Below, one piece after another: positions 27,555 to 38,297 of a stretch of 64,000 nt of DNA. Origin of the DNA: Haematococcus lacustris. Taxonomy: Eukaryota; Chlorophyta; Chlorophyceae; Chlamydomonadales; Haematococcaceae. The translations under genes and the position numbers were made by a program. The DNA lies in NCBI GenBank assembly GCA_030144725.1, contig JASKMD010000010.1, positions 3,745,713-3,809,712 of the forward strand, read 5' to 3'. How positions within the stretch are numbered: position 1 is the first letter of the stretch; each line of letters starts with the position of its first letter. The notes beneath the pieces were generated by a model. It was not told where the DNA came from. It saw only the letters and a program-made list of their open reading frames with translations, and did no database searches.

Positions 27555-28290
27555 TCAAGGCAGGTTATGCACAGCCTTGTACCTAGACAAGATCTGGGGA
27601 GCACCAGCCAGCATAGCCTCTGGCTCCCAGGTGTTGTAGGTGTCATCGTAGCCTGTCCACTTGACCAGGTACTCCATGCGCTTCTTGAAACGTACCTGCC
27701 TGTGGTTCAGCAGACTATGCACTTCATAGTGAGGCGCATCTTCCAGCCACTCCATCACAGGAGGGGGGTGAAACCCCTGGCTGCCAGTGTACTTCTTAAG
27801 AAGTGACACATGGAACACAGGATGTAACCTGCTCATGGTGGGAGGTAACTCCAACCCGTAGGCAGCCTCACCTAGCTTGCCTGTGACCTTGAAAGGCCCT
27901 ACATACCCAGGCAAGAACTTACGTGCTCTGCCAGGTGCATTGCGCAGGTTCTTGGTGCTCAGCAGGACGCTGTCACCCACGCTGAACGTGACATCACGCC
28001 TACGCTTATTCGCATACCTTTGTTGGCGGTCCTGAGCCACCCTCATGCACTCCTGAGCATGCTTTACCTCATGCTCCCACTTCTTGGCGAAGCTCTCAGC
28101 GGAGGGAGATAGGCACGGCCTGGGCAGCTTATGCAGCACAGGTGTAATGGGTGACTGTCCATAGTTCCAGAAATGGTGTGGACTGAATAGACTCTTGCCA
28201 TGAATTATTAATAGCAAACTCGGCAAAGGCTAAATGCCTAGGCCAGTCTTCTTGAGTAGGTAGGATATATTGTCTAAGCATTTCTTCCAC
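27555..28290 (-). pseudogene. Integrase C-terminal part with chromodomain
   Basis: The open frame 28226-27555 covers the C-terminal third of integrase. It has a basic region (KKWEHEVKHAQE... RQQRYANKRRRD), the GPY/F-type module (FLPGYVGPFKVTGKLGEAAY) and a chromodomain (EYLVKWTGYDDTYNTWEP) ending at the stop. Chromodomains of this type direct insertion toward modified chromatin and define chromoviruses. The frame is separated from the integrase core by a second frameshift near 28165. The part just upstream (FAEFAINNSWQES-type) is readable in another frame, so the gene is broken in this copy. Confidence 0.85.
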
Positions 28291-28299
28291 AATTTGGTT

Positions 28300-29676
28300 T
28301 GTACGCTCAGTCTGACCATCTGACTGAGGATGATACGCTGTGCTGAAAGCTTTCAGCTACGCCTATCAGCTTTCTGACCTCAATCCAGAACTGGTTGTTA
28401 AAGGTAGCACCACGATCAGAGATGGTCACTTTAGACAGGCCATGGTATTTAAATACATGGTCAATGTATAATTCAGCAAATTCCTTAGCATCCATGGCTT
28501 CAATGCATGGGATTAGGTGAACCATCTTTGATAGACGATCCACGACCACACAGATAGAATCATAGCCATGCACACCGACTGGAAGCTTAACCACCAAATC
28601 CATGGTGACAGATTCCCAGCGGTACCCCGGTATAGACAGGGGATTAAGCAGCCCACCAGGTACCTGACGTGACGCTTTGTTTCGTTGGCATGCATCACAG
28701 TTAGTCACATAGTGTCTAACGTCAGCACGCATGGTTTTCCACCGGAACACCCTACGCACACGTTCAAGGGTTTTGGTGATGCCCACATGGCCAGCATACT
28801 TAGCATCATGCATTTCGTGCAAGATATGCTCTCGTAGCTGGATATCATTAGGAACTATAATAGTACCTTTATCAAGGTGTCGCCACAGACCCTCCTGGGT
28901 CATTTCCCACTCCTCATGAGGCTCAGCAAAGGCAGGATCAGTGCTATAGGCACTAATTAGCCAATCTGTAACCTGAGAAGGGTGACCAGGACACTCAGGG
29001 ACCTGTGCCTCACAGTCATTAGAGACCGGGTCAGCCCACCGTAACCGCTTAGGCTCTGATGGCTTTAGAGCATCATCAGAGTCAGCATCATGGTCAGGGT
29101 CTGATTCAGCGGTAGGCTGCTGTTCGCTGCCCCCGCTGCCGCTGCCCAACGGTGTACCCGCACCGACGTCCTCCCCCTCCTGTAATCTCCGCTTCTGCTG
29201 CCTGGTCGTCACCAGGATTTTGTCAGTATCAGTCTTAGCCGTCGCTGAAGTTACTGGAATACGTGACAGTGGATCGGCAGGATTAGTGTTGCCAGGTAGG
29301 TATTTAATGGTGTAATTAAATCGGGATAAGAACTCCAACCAGCGGCTCTGCCTACGGGACAGTGTAGACTGCGTAGGTAGGGCCTCTAGAGGGCGGTGAT
29401 CAGTAAACAGGGTGAATGGCACTCCTTCAAGGTAGCACCGCCACTGTGTACACGCAGCAATAATGGCCAAAGTTTCCTGTTCCCCCGTGGTATAATTCAT
29501 TTCAGCTTTTGACAGCTTACGTGAGTAATATGCCAGGGGGTAACCAGCCTGTGTCAATACTGCGCCAACACCCAAGAGTGAGGCGTCACAGTAGACTTCA
29601 AAGGGCTTGGTTATATCAGGCAATCGGAGCATAGGCACCTTCATAATAGCCTGCTTTAGAGCGTTGAAAGCATCTA
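28300..29676 (-). pseudogene. pol segment: RNase H and integrase core
   Basis: Downstream part of pol. RNase H motifs are FEVYCDAS, the GEQETLAI glutamate, LFTDHRPL and the NPADPLSR aspartate. After an acidic linker, integrase shows an HHCC zinc-binding domain (HEMHDAKYAGHVG ... NCDACQRNK) and the catalytic residues D in TMDLVVKLP and D in TISDRGATF. The expected E lies in the QIVEEML region, reached only after a +1 frameshift near 28350 where one extra T breaks the frame. At the upstream end the frame is interrupted exactly at the TA target site of the 14.1-kb insertion (29675-29676). Confidence 0.9.
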
Positions 29677-29840
29677 CACTCGTAGAAAAGATCGCATTAT
29701 AAGTGCCACCTAAGGGTACTTTTTTTTTTGATGGAAGTCTTCAGTTGCTCATATGCAAGCCAACGCTGTTGAAAAAAAAATCAACTCCAAGCGGTTGGCG
29801 AGATTCCAGCGTTGGCCTGTCGTGCTGTTCTGCGAGGCAA

Positions 29841-29954
29841 CCAGTACTGGTCGGAGGCCAGTACTGGTTGATAACCAGTACTGGTCGAGCATCAGTACTG
29901 GTTGTCACCCAGTACTGGTTTTGAGCCAGTACTGGTTTATAGCCAGTACTGGTT
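29841..29954. repeat. Left subterminal array of CCAGTACTGG, 17-bp period
   Basis: Seven units of 17 bp, each CCAGTACTGGT (one TCAGTACTGGT) plus a variable 6-bp spacer. The palindromic core is constant while the spacers differ. Confidence 0.95.
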
Positions 29955-30160
29955 TGCAACCGTGGTTGTAGTTGCGTTCGTCTATTTGCAACTTTCGCGT
30001 TGGTTGTGCATCGCTGGGTTGTGCGTATAATGTTCATTATCCGTCTTCTTATTTTCGCGATGCCCGATGTCGTTTGTGTGTCATGTGACGTTTGGAGCTG
30101 CAATGTGCATGGGAGATTTACCTACATCATATCAACAGCTGTAATGTTAATGTAGGTACA
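29955..30160. other. Spacer between palindrome and telomere-like arrays
   Basis: Unique sequence, AT-balanced, no open frame of note. No gene seen. Confidence 0.4.
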
Positions 30161-30546
30161 AGTGAGGGCTAGGTCTATGGCTAAGGCTGGGGCTAGGGTT
30201 AGTGCTAGGGCTAGGTCTAGGGATAGTGCTAGGGCTGGAGCTAGTGCTAGTGCTAGGTCTTGGTGTAGGTCTAGGTCTAGGTCTAGGTCTAGGTCTAGGT
30301 CTAGGTCTAGGTCTAGGTGTAGGTCTAGGTCTAGGTCTAGGTCTAGGTCTAGGGCTAGGGTTAGGGCTAGGGCTAGTGATAGGGATAGGGCTAGGCCTAG
30401 GGGTAGGGCTAGGGCTAGGGTTAGGGCTAGGGTTAGGCATGGACGTGGGGATGAGGTTGGGTTAGGGTTAGGGCTAGGGTTAGGGCTAGGGTTAGGGTTA
30501 GGGCTAGGGCTAGGGCTAGGGCTAGGGCTAGGGCTAGGGCTGAAGC
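30161..30546. repeat. Telomere-like hexamer array, G-rich on + strand
   Basis: A degenerate array of GGGCTA with GGGTTA (TTAGGG phase), GGTCTA and GGGATA variants. The central part is nearly pure GGTCTA (30263-30350). It is oriented opposite to the array at 39686-40145. Confidence 0.9.
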
Positions 30547-30974
30547 TAGTCCATACATCTACTGAAAGACATGCATTGGCTGTTGGGGGCAACATCATTG
30601 GTGTTCCATTGTTGTTCATAGCCAAGCATCACACGTATGGAGTGCAGCACATGTTCAACGCATGTACGATGCCATGAGTGCATTACGATTGTCATTGTTC
30701 TTTTGGCCTGTTTAGAACCGTCAGCTATGGCTGCTGTATGGCACAAAATACATATCACCCTGACCCTCCTCGTGTGGGAAGAATGCCACAAACAAGCTGT
30801 GGAACTGCTCCCCATTCACTGCATACACTCACGATAAACAAGGACCGGTCGCGATTGGACCGACCATAGCTCTATGAAAACTAGAGTAGAAGGCCGTTCG
30901 AACGGTACAAGTCTTACGTAACTCCGTGCATCCGTTGCGACGTAATTTGGCCGCGATTTTCTTCAATTTTAAAT
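30547..30974. other. Spacer without a clear gene
   Basis: Contains only short open frames without recognisable motifs. The last 60 bp before the palindrome array are AT-rich. Confidence 0.4.
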
Positions 30975-31302
30975 CTGTACAGATTCGCTAGGTAGCTATC
31001 TGTACAGATGTCTGCAAAGCTATCTGTACAGATGCTTCTTGCTATCTGTACAGATAGCTTCTTGAATATCTGTACAGATGCATCTTTAAGCTATCTGTAC
31101 AGATGCATGCATATTATCTGTACAGATGCCTATATGCTATCTGTACAGATGACTCTAAGCTATCTGTACAGATGCTTCTTTGCTATCTGTACAGATGCTT
31201 GCTTTGCTATCTGTACAGATGTTGGCTTCGCTATCTGTACAGACGCTTGTTTTGCTATCTGTACAGACGCTTGTTTGAGTATCTGTTCAGACGCTTGTTA
31301 CA
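30975..31302. repeat. ATCTGTACAGAT palindrome array, first block
   Basis: Fourteen copies of the 12-bp palindrome ATCTGTACAGAT with 10-13-bp spacers (period about 24). The last copies drift (ACAGACG, TGTTCAG). Translation of any frame gives repetitive CTDA-type peptides and is not considered coding. Confidence 0.95.
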
Positions 31303-31314
31303 TATCTCCTTGTC

Positions 31315-31610
31315 CAAACACCCCGCAACACCTCGCTACACCCCCGCAAAACACATGCATTGACGCTCAAACACCTCGCAACACCTCGCTACACCCCCGC
31401 AAAACACATGCATTGACGCTCAAACACCTCGCAACACCTCGCTACACCCCCGCAAAACACATGCATTGACGCTCAAACACCTCGCAACACCTCACTACAC
31501 CCCCGCAAAACACATGCATTGACGCTCAAACACCTCGCAACACCTCGCTACACCCCCGCAAAACACATGCATTGACGCTCAAACACCTCGCAACACCTCA
31601 CTACGCTACT
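31315..31610. repeat. 53-bp minisatellite, about 5.5 copies
   Basis: Units containing CTACACCCCCGCAAAACACA and TGCATTGACGCTCAAACACC recur every 53 bp from 31326. Only single-base differences (CTCGCTAC or CTCACTAC) separate copies, so the array is homogenised. Confidence 0.95.
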
Positions 31611-32580
31611 CATATACACATGTCTTTGTGCACCATCACCCCGAGACACCTCCCTATGGGAAAGCTAAGCATATGCATTGATGCATCAACGACTTGCAAC
31701 ACCTCCGCATAAGGTGACAAGGTGACAACACCATACAACACCAACAATGACCAATCACCAACAACAACACCAACAACAACACCAACAACACCAACACCAC
31801 ACCACACCATGGTGACAACACAAGAACACAACGACACACCACACCACACCACACCACACCACAATGACGACACAACAACATTGCAACAAGGCGGCAAGAT
31901 GACAACGAGTATGGACGCTACAACAAGGGTGATGCTACACTCTCCTTGGTAATGTACTACACCGGGTGCAACTTCATAAGCTCCTCTTACGTGCCATGTC
32001 GCACAACAAGCACGAGCTGACAACCACCCAAGTGCTCCACCATCCAGCTATGGTCCCCTTTGGAGAGGGATGGGTAGGGTCATTGCGGTGTGTGTCCATG
32101 GCATGGCCAGGGTGGGCTGGGTGGGCTGCTACTACGGGATCCCACTCCAAGCTGCCCGCTCCGTGTTGCCCGCTCCAGATTGCTACGCCAAGGGTAGGGT
32201 AGGGAGAGGGCTGCTACGCCAAGGGTAGGGTAGGGAGAGGGCTGTAGCGTGTGTCGTGGGGCGGGGGTGGGGAAGGGGGGAGGTAGGTGGGGTGGTAGAC
32301 TTGGAGGTGGTGGGACAGGGTAGGGAAGGGGAAGGGGGGGGAAGGGGGGTAGGGGGAAGGGGGAAGGGGGAAGGGGGGGGAAGGGGGGAGGGCTGACCAT
32401 GGGACCTGCAGTAAACAAGGAGCAACTTTGCGGTTAGGCTGGGCATCGGACCACTCATGTGCAAGGACTGGCCACTCACACTTTGCCAGCGCCACTTCTA
32501 TACCTACCTGGCAGCGCCTCCATGGCTGCAACTCCTGGCTGCTCCTGCGCTCCATGCGCCTGCTTCTTGTGGTAGGGTGA
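31611..32580. other. Low-complexity spacer
   Basis: 31735-31870 is CAACAACACC/ACCACACC-rich. 32180-32400 is GGGTAGGGA/GGGGAAGG-rich with a 32-bp direct repeat around GCTACGCCAAGGGTAGGG. No coding sequence recognised. Confidence 0.5.
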
Positions 32581-32790
32581 TGGAGGAGGGGGTGGGGGTG
32601 GGGGTGGGGGTGGGGGTGGGGGTGGGGGTGGGGGTGGGGGTGGGGGTGGGGGTGGGGGTGGGGGTGGGGGTGGGGGTGGGGGTGGGGGTGGGGGTGGGGG
32701 TGGGGGTGGGGGTGGGGGTGGGGGTGGGGGTGGGGGTGGGGGTGGGGGTGGGGGTGGGGGTGGGGGTGGGGGAGGGGGTGGGAAGGGGGA
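32581..32790. repeat. (GGGGTG)n satellite
   Basis: About 33 near-perfect GGGGTG hexamers. The sequence is G-quadruplex-prone on the + strand. Confidence 0.95.
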
Positions 32791-32910
32791 TGGGTGTGGC
32801 CACTAGTACCTGCAAACAACAACAAGGTCATGACAGGCGGTCAAAGTTGTGAGGTTGGGGTGAGGGATGTGAGATGATAGGTAGGGGTAGGGAGGGGAGG
32901 TGACGGAGAG

Positions 32911-33268
32911 GGCTGGGCTGGGCTGGGCTGGGCTGGGCTGGGCTGGGTTGGGCTGGGCTGGGCTGGGCTGGGCTGGGCTGGGCTGGGCTGGGCTGGGCTG
33001 GGCTGGGCTGGGCTGGGCTGGGCTGGGCTGGGCTGGGCTGGGCTGGGCTGGGCTGGGCTGGGCTGGGCTGGGCTGGGCTGGGCTGGGCTGGGCTGGGCTG
33101 GGCTGGGCTGGGCTGGGCTGGGCTGGGCTGGGCTGGGCTGGGCTGGGCTGGGCTGGGCTGGGCTGGGCTGGGCTGGGCTGGGCTGGGCTGGGCTGGGCTG
33201 GGCTGGGCTGGGCTGGGCTGGGCTGGGCTGGGCTGGGCTGGGCTGGGCTGGGCTGGGTTGGGCTGGGG
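32911..33268. repeat. (GGGCT)n pentamer satellite
   Basis: About 70 GGGCT units with only two variant GGGTT units, one near each end. Long open frames on both strands (WAGLG / PAQPS peptides) are a consequence of the pentamer and are not called as genes. Confidence 0.95.
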
Positions 33269-33914
33269 CTCGCCATCGGTGCCAGCTGCTCCTCGCTGTT
33301 GCTCTTGGCTTCAGCTTGTGGCTTCTGCCCCTTGCAGCTGCTGATGGCTGTGGCCTCTAGCTGTTGAGAGCTCCTAATCACTCTTGGCTAATGCTCATGG
33401 TTGCCCCGCAAGGCTGTTGCTCACAGCTACCTTTCCAAGTTTGCGGTGCTTACTTTGCTCTGCACATGCACACGCAACGCATCGCATGCCACATATGATG
33501 CACCCCCGATTGGGATGCGCTGATCGCACCTTTGTCGTCGTTGTTCGTGCTCCCCTTGCTTTTAGTGTTCATCCGCTCCGCTGCTCCATGTTGTTCTTGC
33601 TGCGCCTCCTGGCTACGACTCCTGCATATTTCCTGTAGCTAGTAGCTGCGTCTCCTTGTTGTGACTATTCGCGTATGGCTGTGAGGCTGAAGGCTTATGC
33701 GAGGGACCACATCGCGAAATCGCGAGTCACAGCGCTTGATGTAGGCTAATTGTTGCTGATCGTGGCCACTGATTAGGTCGAACGCTATGAGACGCGTGAG
33801 GCTGCATGGCGTGAGGCTGCATGGCGGTTTGCTACGAATTACGATGTCCAAGCAAGGCCATCGTTGAAGGTCTCAATGTGATCGCGTGGGCGTGATATGG
33901 TAAGACATTCAAAC
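33269..33914. other. Spacer without a clear gene
   Basis: No recognisable motif. GTGAGGCTGCATGGC is tandemly duplicated at 33797-33826. Confidence 0.4.
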
Positions 33915-34885
33915 CCTTGGGTATCTGTACAGATGCTCCTTGCTATCTGTACAGATACACCTCTTGCCATCTGTACAGATACGACTTGTCGACATCTATA
34001 CAGATTTAACCCTTGCTATCTGAACAGATTGAATTTAGGGGCATCTGTACAGATAATTATTGGCGTATCTGTACAGATACTTATTATCGCCATCTGTACA
34101 GATAAATACCCCCGGCATCTGTACAGATACACCTATCGCCATCTGTACAGATACGATTTGTCAACATCTGTACAGATTTTACCCTTGCTATCTGTACAGA
34201 TTGTATTTACGGGGATCTGTACAGATAATTATTGGCGTATCTGTACAGATACTTATTATCGCCATCTGTACAGATTAATACCCCCGGCATCTGTACAGAT
34301 ACACCTATCGCCATCTGTACAGATACGATTTGTCAACATCTGTACAGATTTTACCCTTGCTATCTGTACAGATTGTATTTACGGGGATCTGTACAGATAA
34401 TTATTGGCGTATCTGTACAGATACTTATTATCGCCATCTGTACAGATTAATATCCCCGGCATCTGTACAGATACACCTATCGCCATCTGCACAGATACAA
34501 TTTGTCAACATCTGTACAGATTTTACCCTTGCTATCTGTACAGATTGTATTTGCGGGCATCTGTACAGATAATTATAGGTGTATCTGTACAGATGCTTTA
34601 AATCGCCATCTGTACAGATTAATACCCCCGGCATCTGTACAGATAACCTCTTAAAATCTGTACAGATGTTACCTTAATGCTATCTGTACAGATTTACCTA
34701 TAAATATCTGTACAGATTCACGTATCTGTACAGATATCCCAAAACAATCTGTACAGATGCCGACAAGCAGGAATCTGTACAGATGCAAGGAAGGCATCTG
34801 TACAGATGCCGCATATCCTTGGGGCCATCGACATGCATCTGTACAGATGGCGGGCCCATTAGACGGGCATCTGTACAGATTCCCA
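33915..34885. repeat. ATCTGTACAGAT palindrome array, second block with 172-bp higher-order repeat
   Basis: About 39 copies of the 12-bp palindrome, mean period about 24.5 bp. Blocks starting at 34060, 34232 and 34404 are near-identical, giving a 172-bp higher-order unit of seven monomers. Spacers differ between monomers but the palindrome is almost invariant (rare ATCTATACAGAT, ATCTGAACAGAT, ATCTGCACAGAT). Confidence 0.95.
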
Positions 34886-36636
34886 AAAAGGGGGGAGTAC
34901 CTCGCGCGCGGATCGATGTATCTTCGCAACCGCTGCGAGTTACGACTTCATTCAAGAGCGAGGTCCCCCTTAAACTCAACGCTCTATCGTTCTATCGGAG
35001 CAGAATGTCCTTCCGATGCAAAAAAGGCCCCCGCGTCGGCCTTATTTATCGTGAGTGTACCATGACATGCGCCCCGCCCCCTTGAGCAAGGTGCTCTGCT
35101 TACGTCCCACACGGCTATGGCGGGGAGCCCTTGCCTCTTGGGTGGATGGGAGTGCCCGCTGGCTGACTTTGCGGCCTGAGCGTCTTGCTTGAGATGTGCC
35201 AACCTGCTGTTCTGCAGCTGCCTCTGGGTCTGTGGCCTCAGTTGCAACCGATGCCGAAGGCTGCTGCTGTGCTGGCTCCTGCTGCTGTGCTTGCTCCTGT
35301 TGCTGTGCCGGCAGCTGCTGTTGGGCTGGTTGCTTAGGCGGGTCTGGTAGTGGGATCCCTCGACCCACAGTGTAGTGATCTGGCATTTCTGGGATGGGGT
35401 CTAAAACGAACGAGCGAGTGATGGCTAGCCGCAGTACCCGCTCTGGGTTGGCCGGATGCTGCACACGCACCCAGAATTGGACGTGGCATGCATATTGAAC
35501 CAGCACTGGCTCGTCATCTGTACCCTCAAGGAACACTGCTTGGGCCCAGCAGTTGTTGCGCACTTTAGCACGATTATATTGGAGGCTGTGGACCAGCTGC
35601 CCCCTGCACTGTGCGCGGCTGTAGTACTGCACTTGCCCGGGAAGGCCAGCAGGAGGGAACACCGCCAAGATGTCAGCATCACTCCAGCCAACTGGTTTCA
35701 TGTCTCTCACATGATGGCAGCATGCCTCCCGCACCACCTCATCCCAGCTGCTATTGTAGCACTGCGCTTTCCCCAGCCCCAGGAGGTGGCATGCCTGGAG
35801 GCCTGACTGCAACTCGTCTCTGAAGGTTCCCGCCTTTCTGTGCTTGGGAGCACGCTGCTTGCTGTCCCCCCTCTTGCGTTTGCCAGCCTGCTGCCCACGC
35901 TCATGCTGCCGCTGTTCAGCCTCCTCGCCATCATGCTCACTGTCACCACTGTCCAGCTCTCCTTCATCACTGTCCTCCCAGCGGGTATGGGTGGACAGAA
36001 ACAGCTGCGAGCGTCGGCTCAGCCGCTCCCGTATGCCCATGGTCAAGCCACGCTGGTAGCCAGCAGCATGAGCTGTGCTGAACTTCTTGCCCCGCTGCAT
36101 ACCACGCTCAACCCAGAACTCATTGTCCCAGCAGCTCCGCCCCCGCTCCTTCTCCTGCTGCGGTAACCTGCAACAATACATGCGCATGGTGTTGTTCTAT
36201 TTGATAGCATGCAGCATCACTCATGTTTATTATTCAATGCTCTATATCGTGGAACTCACCGGCATTCCACCATGTGGAGGTTGCTGGAGATCATGTCGTC
36301 CGGCACCTTGTGTGTGTAACGAATCCGGTGCAGAATGCGCGCATACTCCTTCAGCTTCCTGGCTGCCTCCTCCATGTTGGCAGCGATAATGGCTGCGTTC
36401 CTTGCCCTCTCCTCTGCTGGCATTCCAAACCGCAATGGCGGGTCGTTCTCTGCAAGCAAGGGGGGCAACAGAGCTCATGTGCCAACTGTCACCACACACA
36501 TTGCATGGATGCACCTTTGCTGCTAGGTCGTAACGCTGATTGTACCTGGTGTCAGGTAGTGGAGGGTAGAGTCCACCAGCAACCGCCACAGCTTCAAGTG
36601 CAGGTTGCCCTCCGTCATGATGCCCTGGAACACATA

Positions 36637-38181
36637 CACAGATAAATGCCTAAGTTGAGCCACTTTCTTCCAGAAAACAGTGTAGTCTCACAACGGGTTG
36701 GCTGCTCGGCAAGCAACTCATACCCACGTGTAGAGCTTGAAGTCTACTACCCGTCAGTGCCCATGTTTTTTCACGAGTCAAAGTGGTTGGGCAGCTGCAG
36801 CCCGGAAAGTGGAGCCCACCCGAAAACATGGGTTTTCAAACTAAAGTAACCTAAGTTGAGCCAGCCCCTTCACAGCCAACTCTCACAGACACTTGCTACC
36901 CCCACTTCAGGCATGTCATTACTATGGGGTTGAGGCCCTGATGGCACCAAAAATCCACATAAAAGCTGTGTTGTGAGTCGAAAGCTAATGCATCACGATG
37001 TGCCCCCCCCCCCTACACGCGAGCCCCTCCGCCATACTTCGCTGCCCTCATGGAAAGCTGCTCTTCCAGCTCATGCCTGTCGTAGAACTGGTCCACTGCC
37101 CGGAAATACAGCGGAGGTTGCTCCTCCATTGAGCAACTAACAGCTGCATCCATCATATCGTTGGTCACATGTAGGCAATTCCATGGTGTTAGAGTCACCA
37201 TGCTCTTGCCAGCTTGGATGCAGGCTTTGGCAGCTGCCAGCAGCTGCTACTTGTTGGGGCGGTATAGGCGTTGTTGGGGGGGTCTTGGCAAACGCACGCT
37301 TCAATGGCTTTGTTTAGTATGGTTTATTATGATATTAATTCATACTAATAAATTCATTATTATTTCAATGGCTTCATTTGCTGCTCGGGCTTGCATCAGG
37401 GAAGGAGTGTGGCAGGCCCTTGCTCACACGGAACTCGCAGGCCCACTGCACTGCTCCAAGGAGGTCCAATCTGGTCACACCCCTACCCTGCGCTTTGGCC
37501 CCCTTGACAATGTTGACCAGCTGCATCTCCTCTGCCTCAATCAAAGCTGTCGGTCTCCACCTTGTAGCAACCCTACCCCCCATGTTGATAAAGTCGCTGA
37601 GGGTGGAGCGGCTGACTCCATGCTGTTGGGCCAGGGCACGCAATGAAGGGAGCGCAGTGCCCCTGGGGTGCTTGAAGTAGGCTTTGATGGCAGCGGCCAG
37701 CTTGCCAGCCCCCAAGGCTTTGTCAGCAGAAGCCTTGCTAGACGCCCTCAAAGGCTTGGCGGGTGGGAGGGCCATCGGGGCTGGGGCTGGGGCTGCAGGT
37801 CAGGTCAAGTGCAAGCCAAAATTTGCTGCATGGGCCATTTTCATGCCCGATTCCGCGCGTGCCCCGGCACGTAAGCGGCAGCAAGGCGAAGCGCACCCAG
37901 TGCCGCGGTTGTGACGCCCACCGAAGAGTCTGGAAGTGCGGCGCAGGCGGCGCAAGAAGCTCAGGGCTGGCGGGGCGCGGCCTTAAGCCGTTGGGCGGTT
38001 AAAATGGGTGGAAGCGGCGAAGTCCAGATCTCACCAGCCGACCTGCCATTGCATGGCGCGACCCTTCAACCACCGTCGCAACCACCTCTAGCGGTGGTGC
38101 GCGGAAAAAAATCGCGGGGTTTCACCCAAGAACCAAGAGATCGCGATGTTTGGGGTGGCTCAACTTAGGCATTTATCTGTG
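36637..38181. mobile_element. 1.5-kb pogo/Tc1-like TIR element
   Basis: Perfect 27-bp terminal inverted repeats (begin CACAGATAAATGCC), flanked by TA on both sides (36635-36636, 38182-38183). TA is the TSD of the Tc1/mariner/pogo superfamily. Removing it with one TA keeps the surrounding exon open. A further copy of the inner TIR motif CCTAAGTTGAGCCA is at about 36852. It encodes a Psq-type helix-turn-helix protein fragment, consistent with a pogo-like origin. Confidence 0.8.
37013..37775 (-). pseudogene. Psq-type HTH transposase fragment of the pogo-like element
   Basis: The first part (37775-37374, start codon ATG) reads ALPSLRALAQQHGVSRSTLS, a helix-turn-helix of the Psq/CENP-B type, followed by LIEAEEMQLVNIVKGAKAQG, typical of the second DNA-binding half in pogo-like transposases. 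It ends near a possible GTGTGAGC donor. A second stretch (about 37250-37013) reads ACIQAGKSMVTLTPWNCLHV, which could be a C-terminal exon. No DDE catalytic core fits in between, so this copy is non-autonomous. Confidence 0.6.
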
Positions 38182-38297
38182 TAGGGCCAGGCGTACTTGA
38201 TGAAGTGCATGAAGTCCTCCATGATCCAGCCCCTGCACAGTAGTTCACCAACAAGCAATGCCTGGTCAGCGCTGGTTCACCAACAAGCACTGGCTGC

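Larger units (their letters stand above)
35042..38232 (-). pseudogene. EnSpm/CACTA-like transposase C-terminal gene, interrupted
   Basis: Minus-strand gene with consistent splicing. The first visible exon is 38232-36546 and contains the 1.5-kb pogo-like insertion 36637-38181. Next come exon 36449-36260 and last exon 36167-35042. Donors GTACAA and GTGAGT and acceptors TTGCAG agree in phase. Visible motifs in order: EDFMHFIKYAWPY, then (after the insertion) GIMTEGNLHLKLWRLLVD, LKEYARILHRIRYTHKVPDD and SNLHMVE, DNEFWVERGMQ, an acidic/basic stretch, VQYYSRAQCRGQLVHSLQYN, and a Gln-rich tail. The spacing recalls the region downstream of the catalytic domain in EnSpm/CACTA transposases; this is inference. 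The catalytic part would lie upstream, where only repeats are found, so the gene is probably 5'-truncated. Confidence 0.55.

Noticed and set aside
30161..30546. A true chromosome end
   Set aside because: The array is degenerate, flanked on both sides by element sequence, and a second array lies in opposite orientation in the same element.
32900..33381. Long open frames of WAGLG and PAQPS repeats on both strands
   Set aside because: A pure pentamer has no stop in several frames. There is no start context, no flanking exons and no non-repeat sequence.
33915..34885. Possible CRISPR-like array (regular repeat and variable spacer)
   Set aside because: The repeat is a 12-bp palindrome with 10-13-bp spacers that are themselves repeated in a 172-bp unit. 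There are no cas genes and the context is a eukaryotic transposon.
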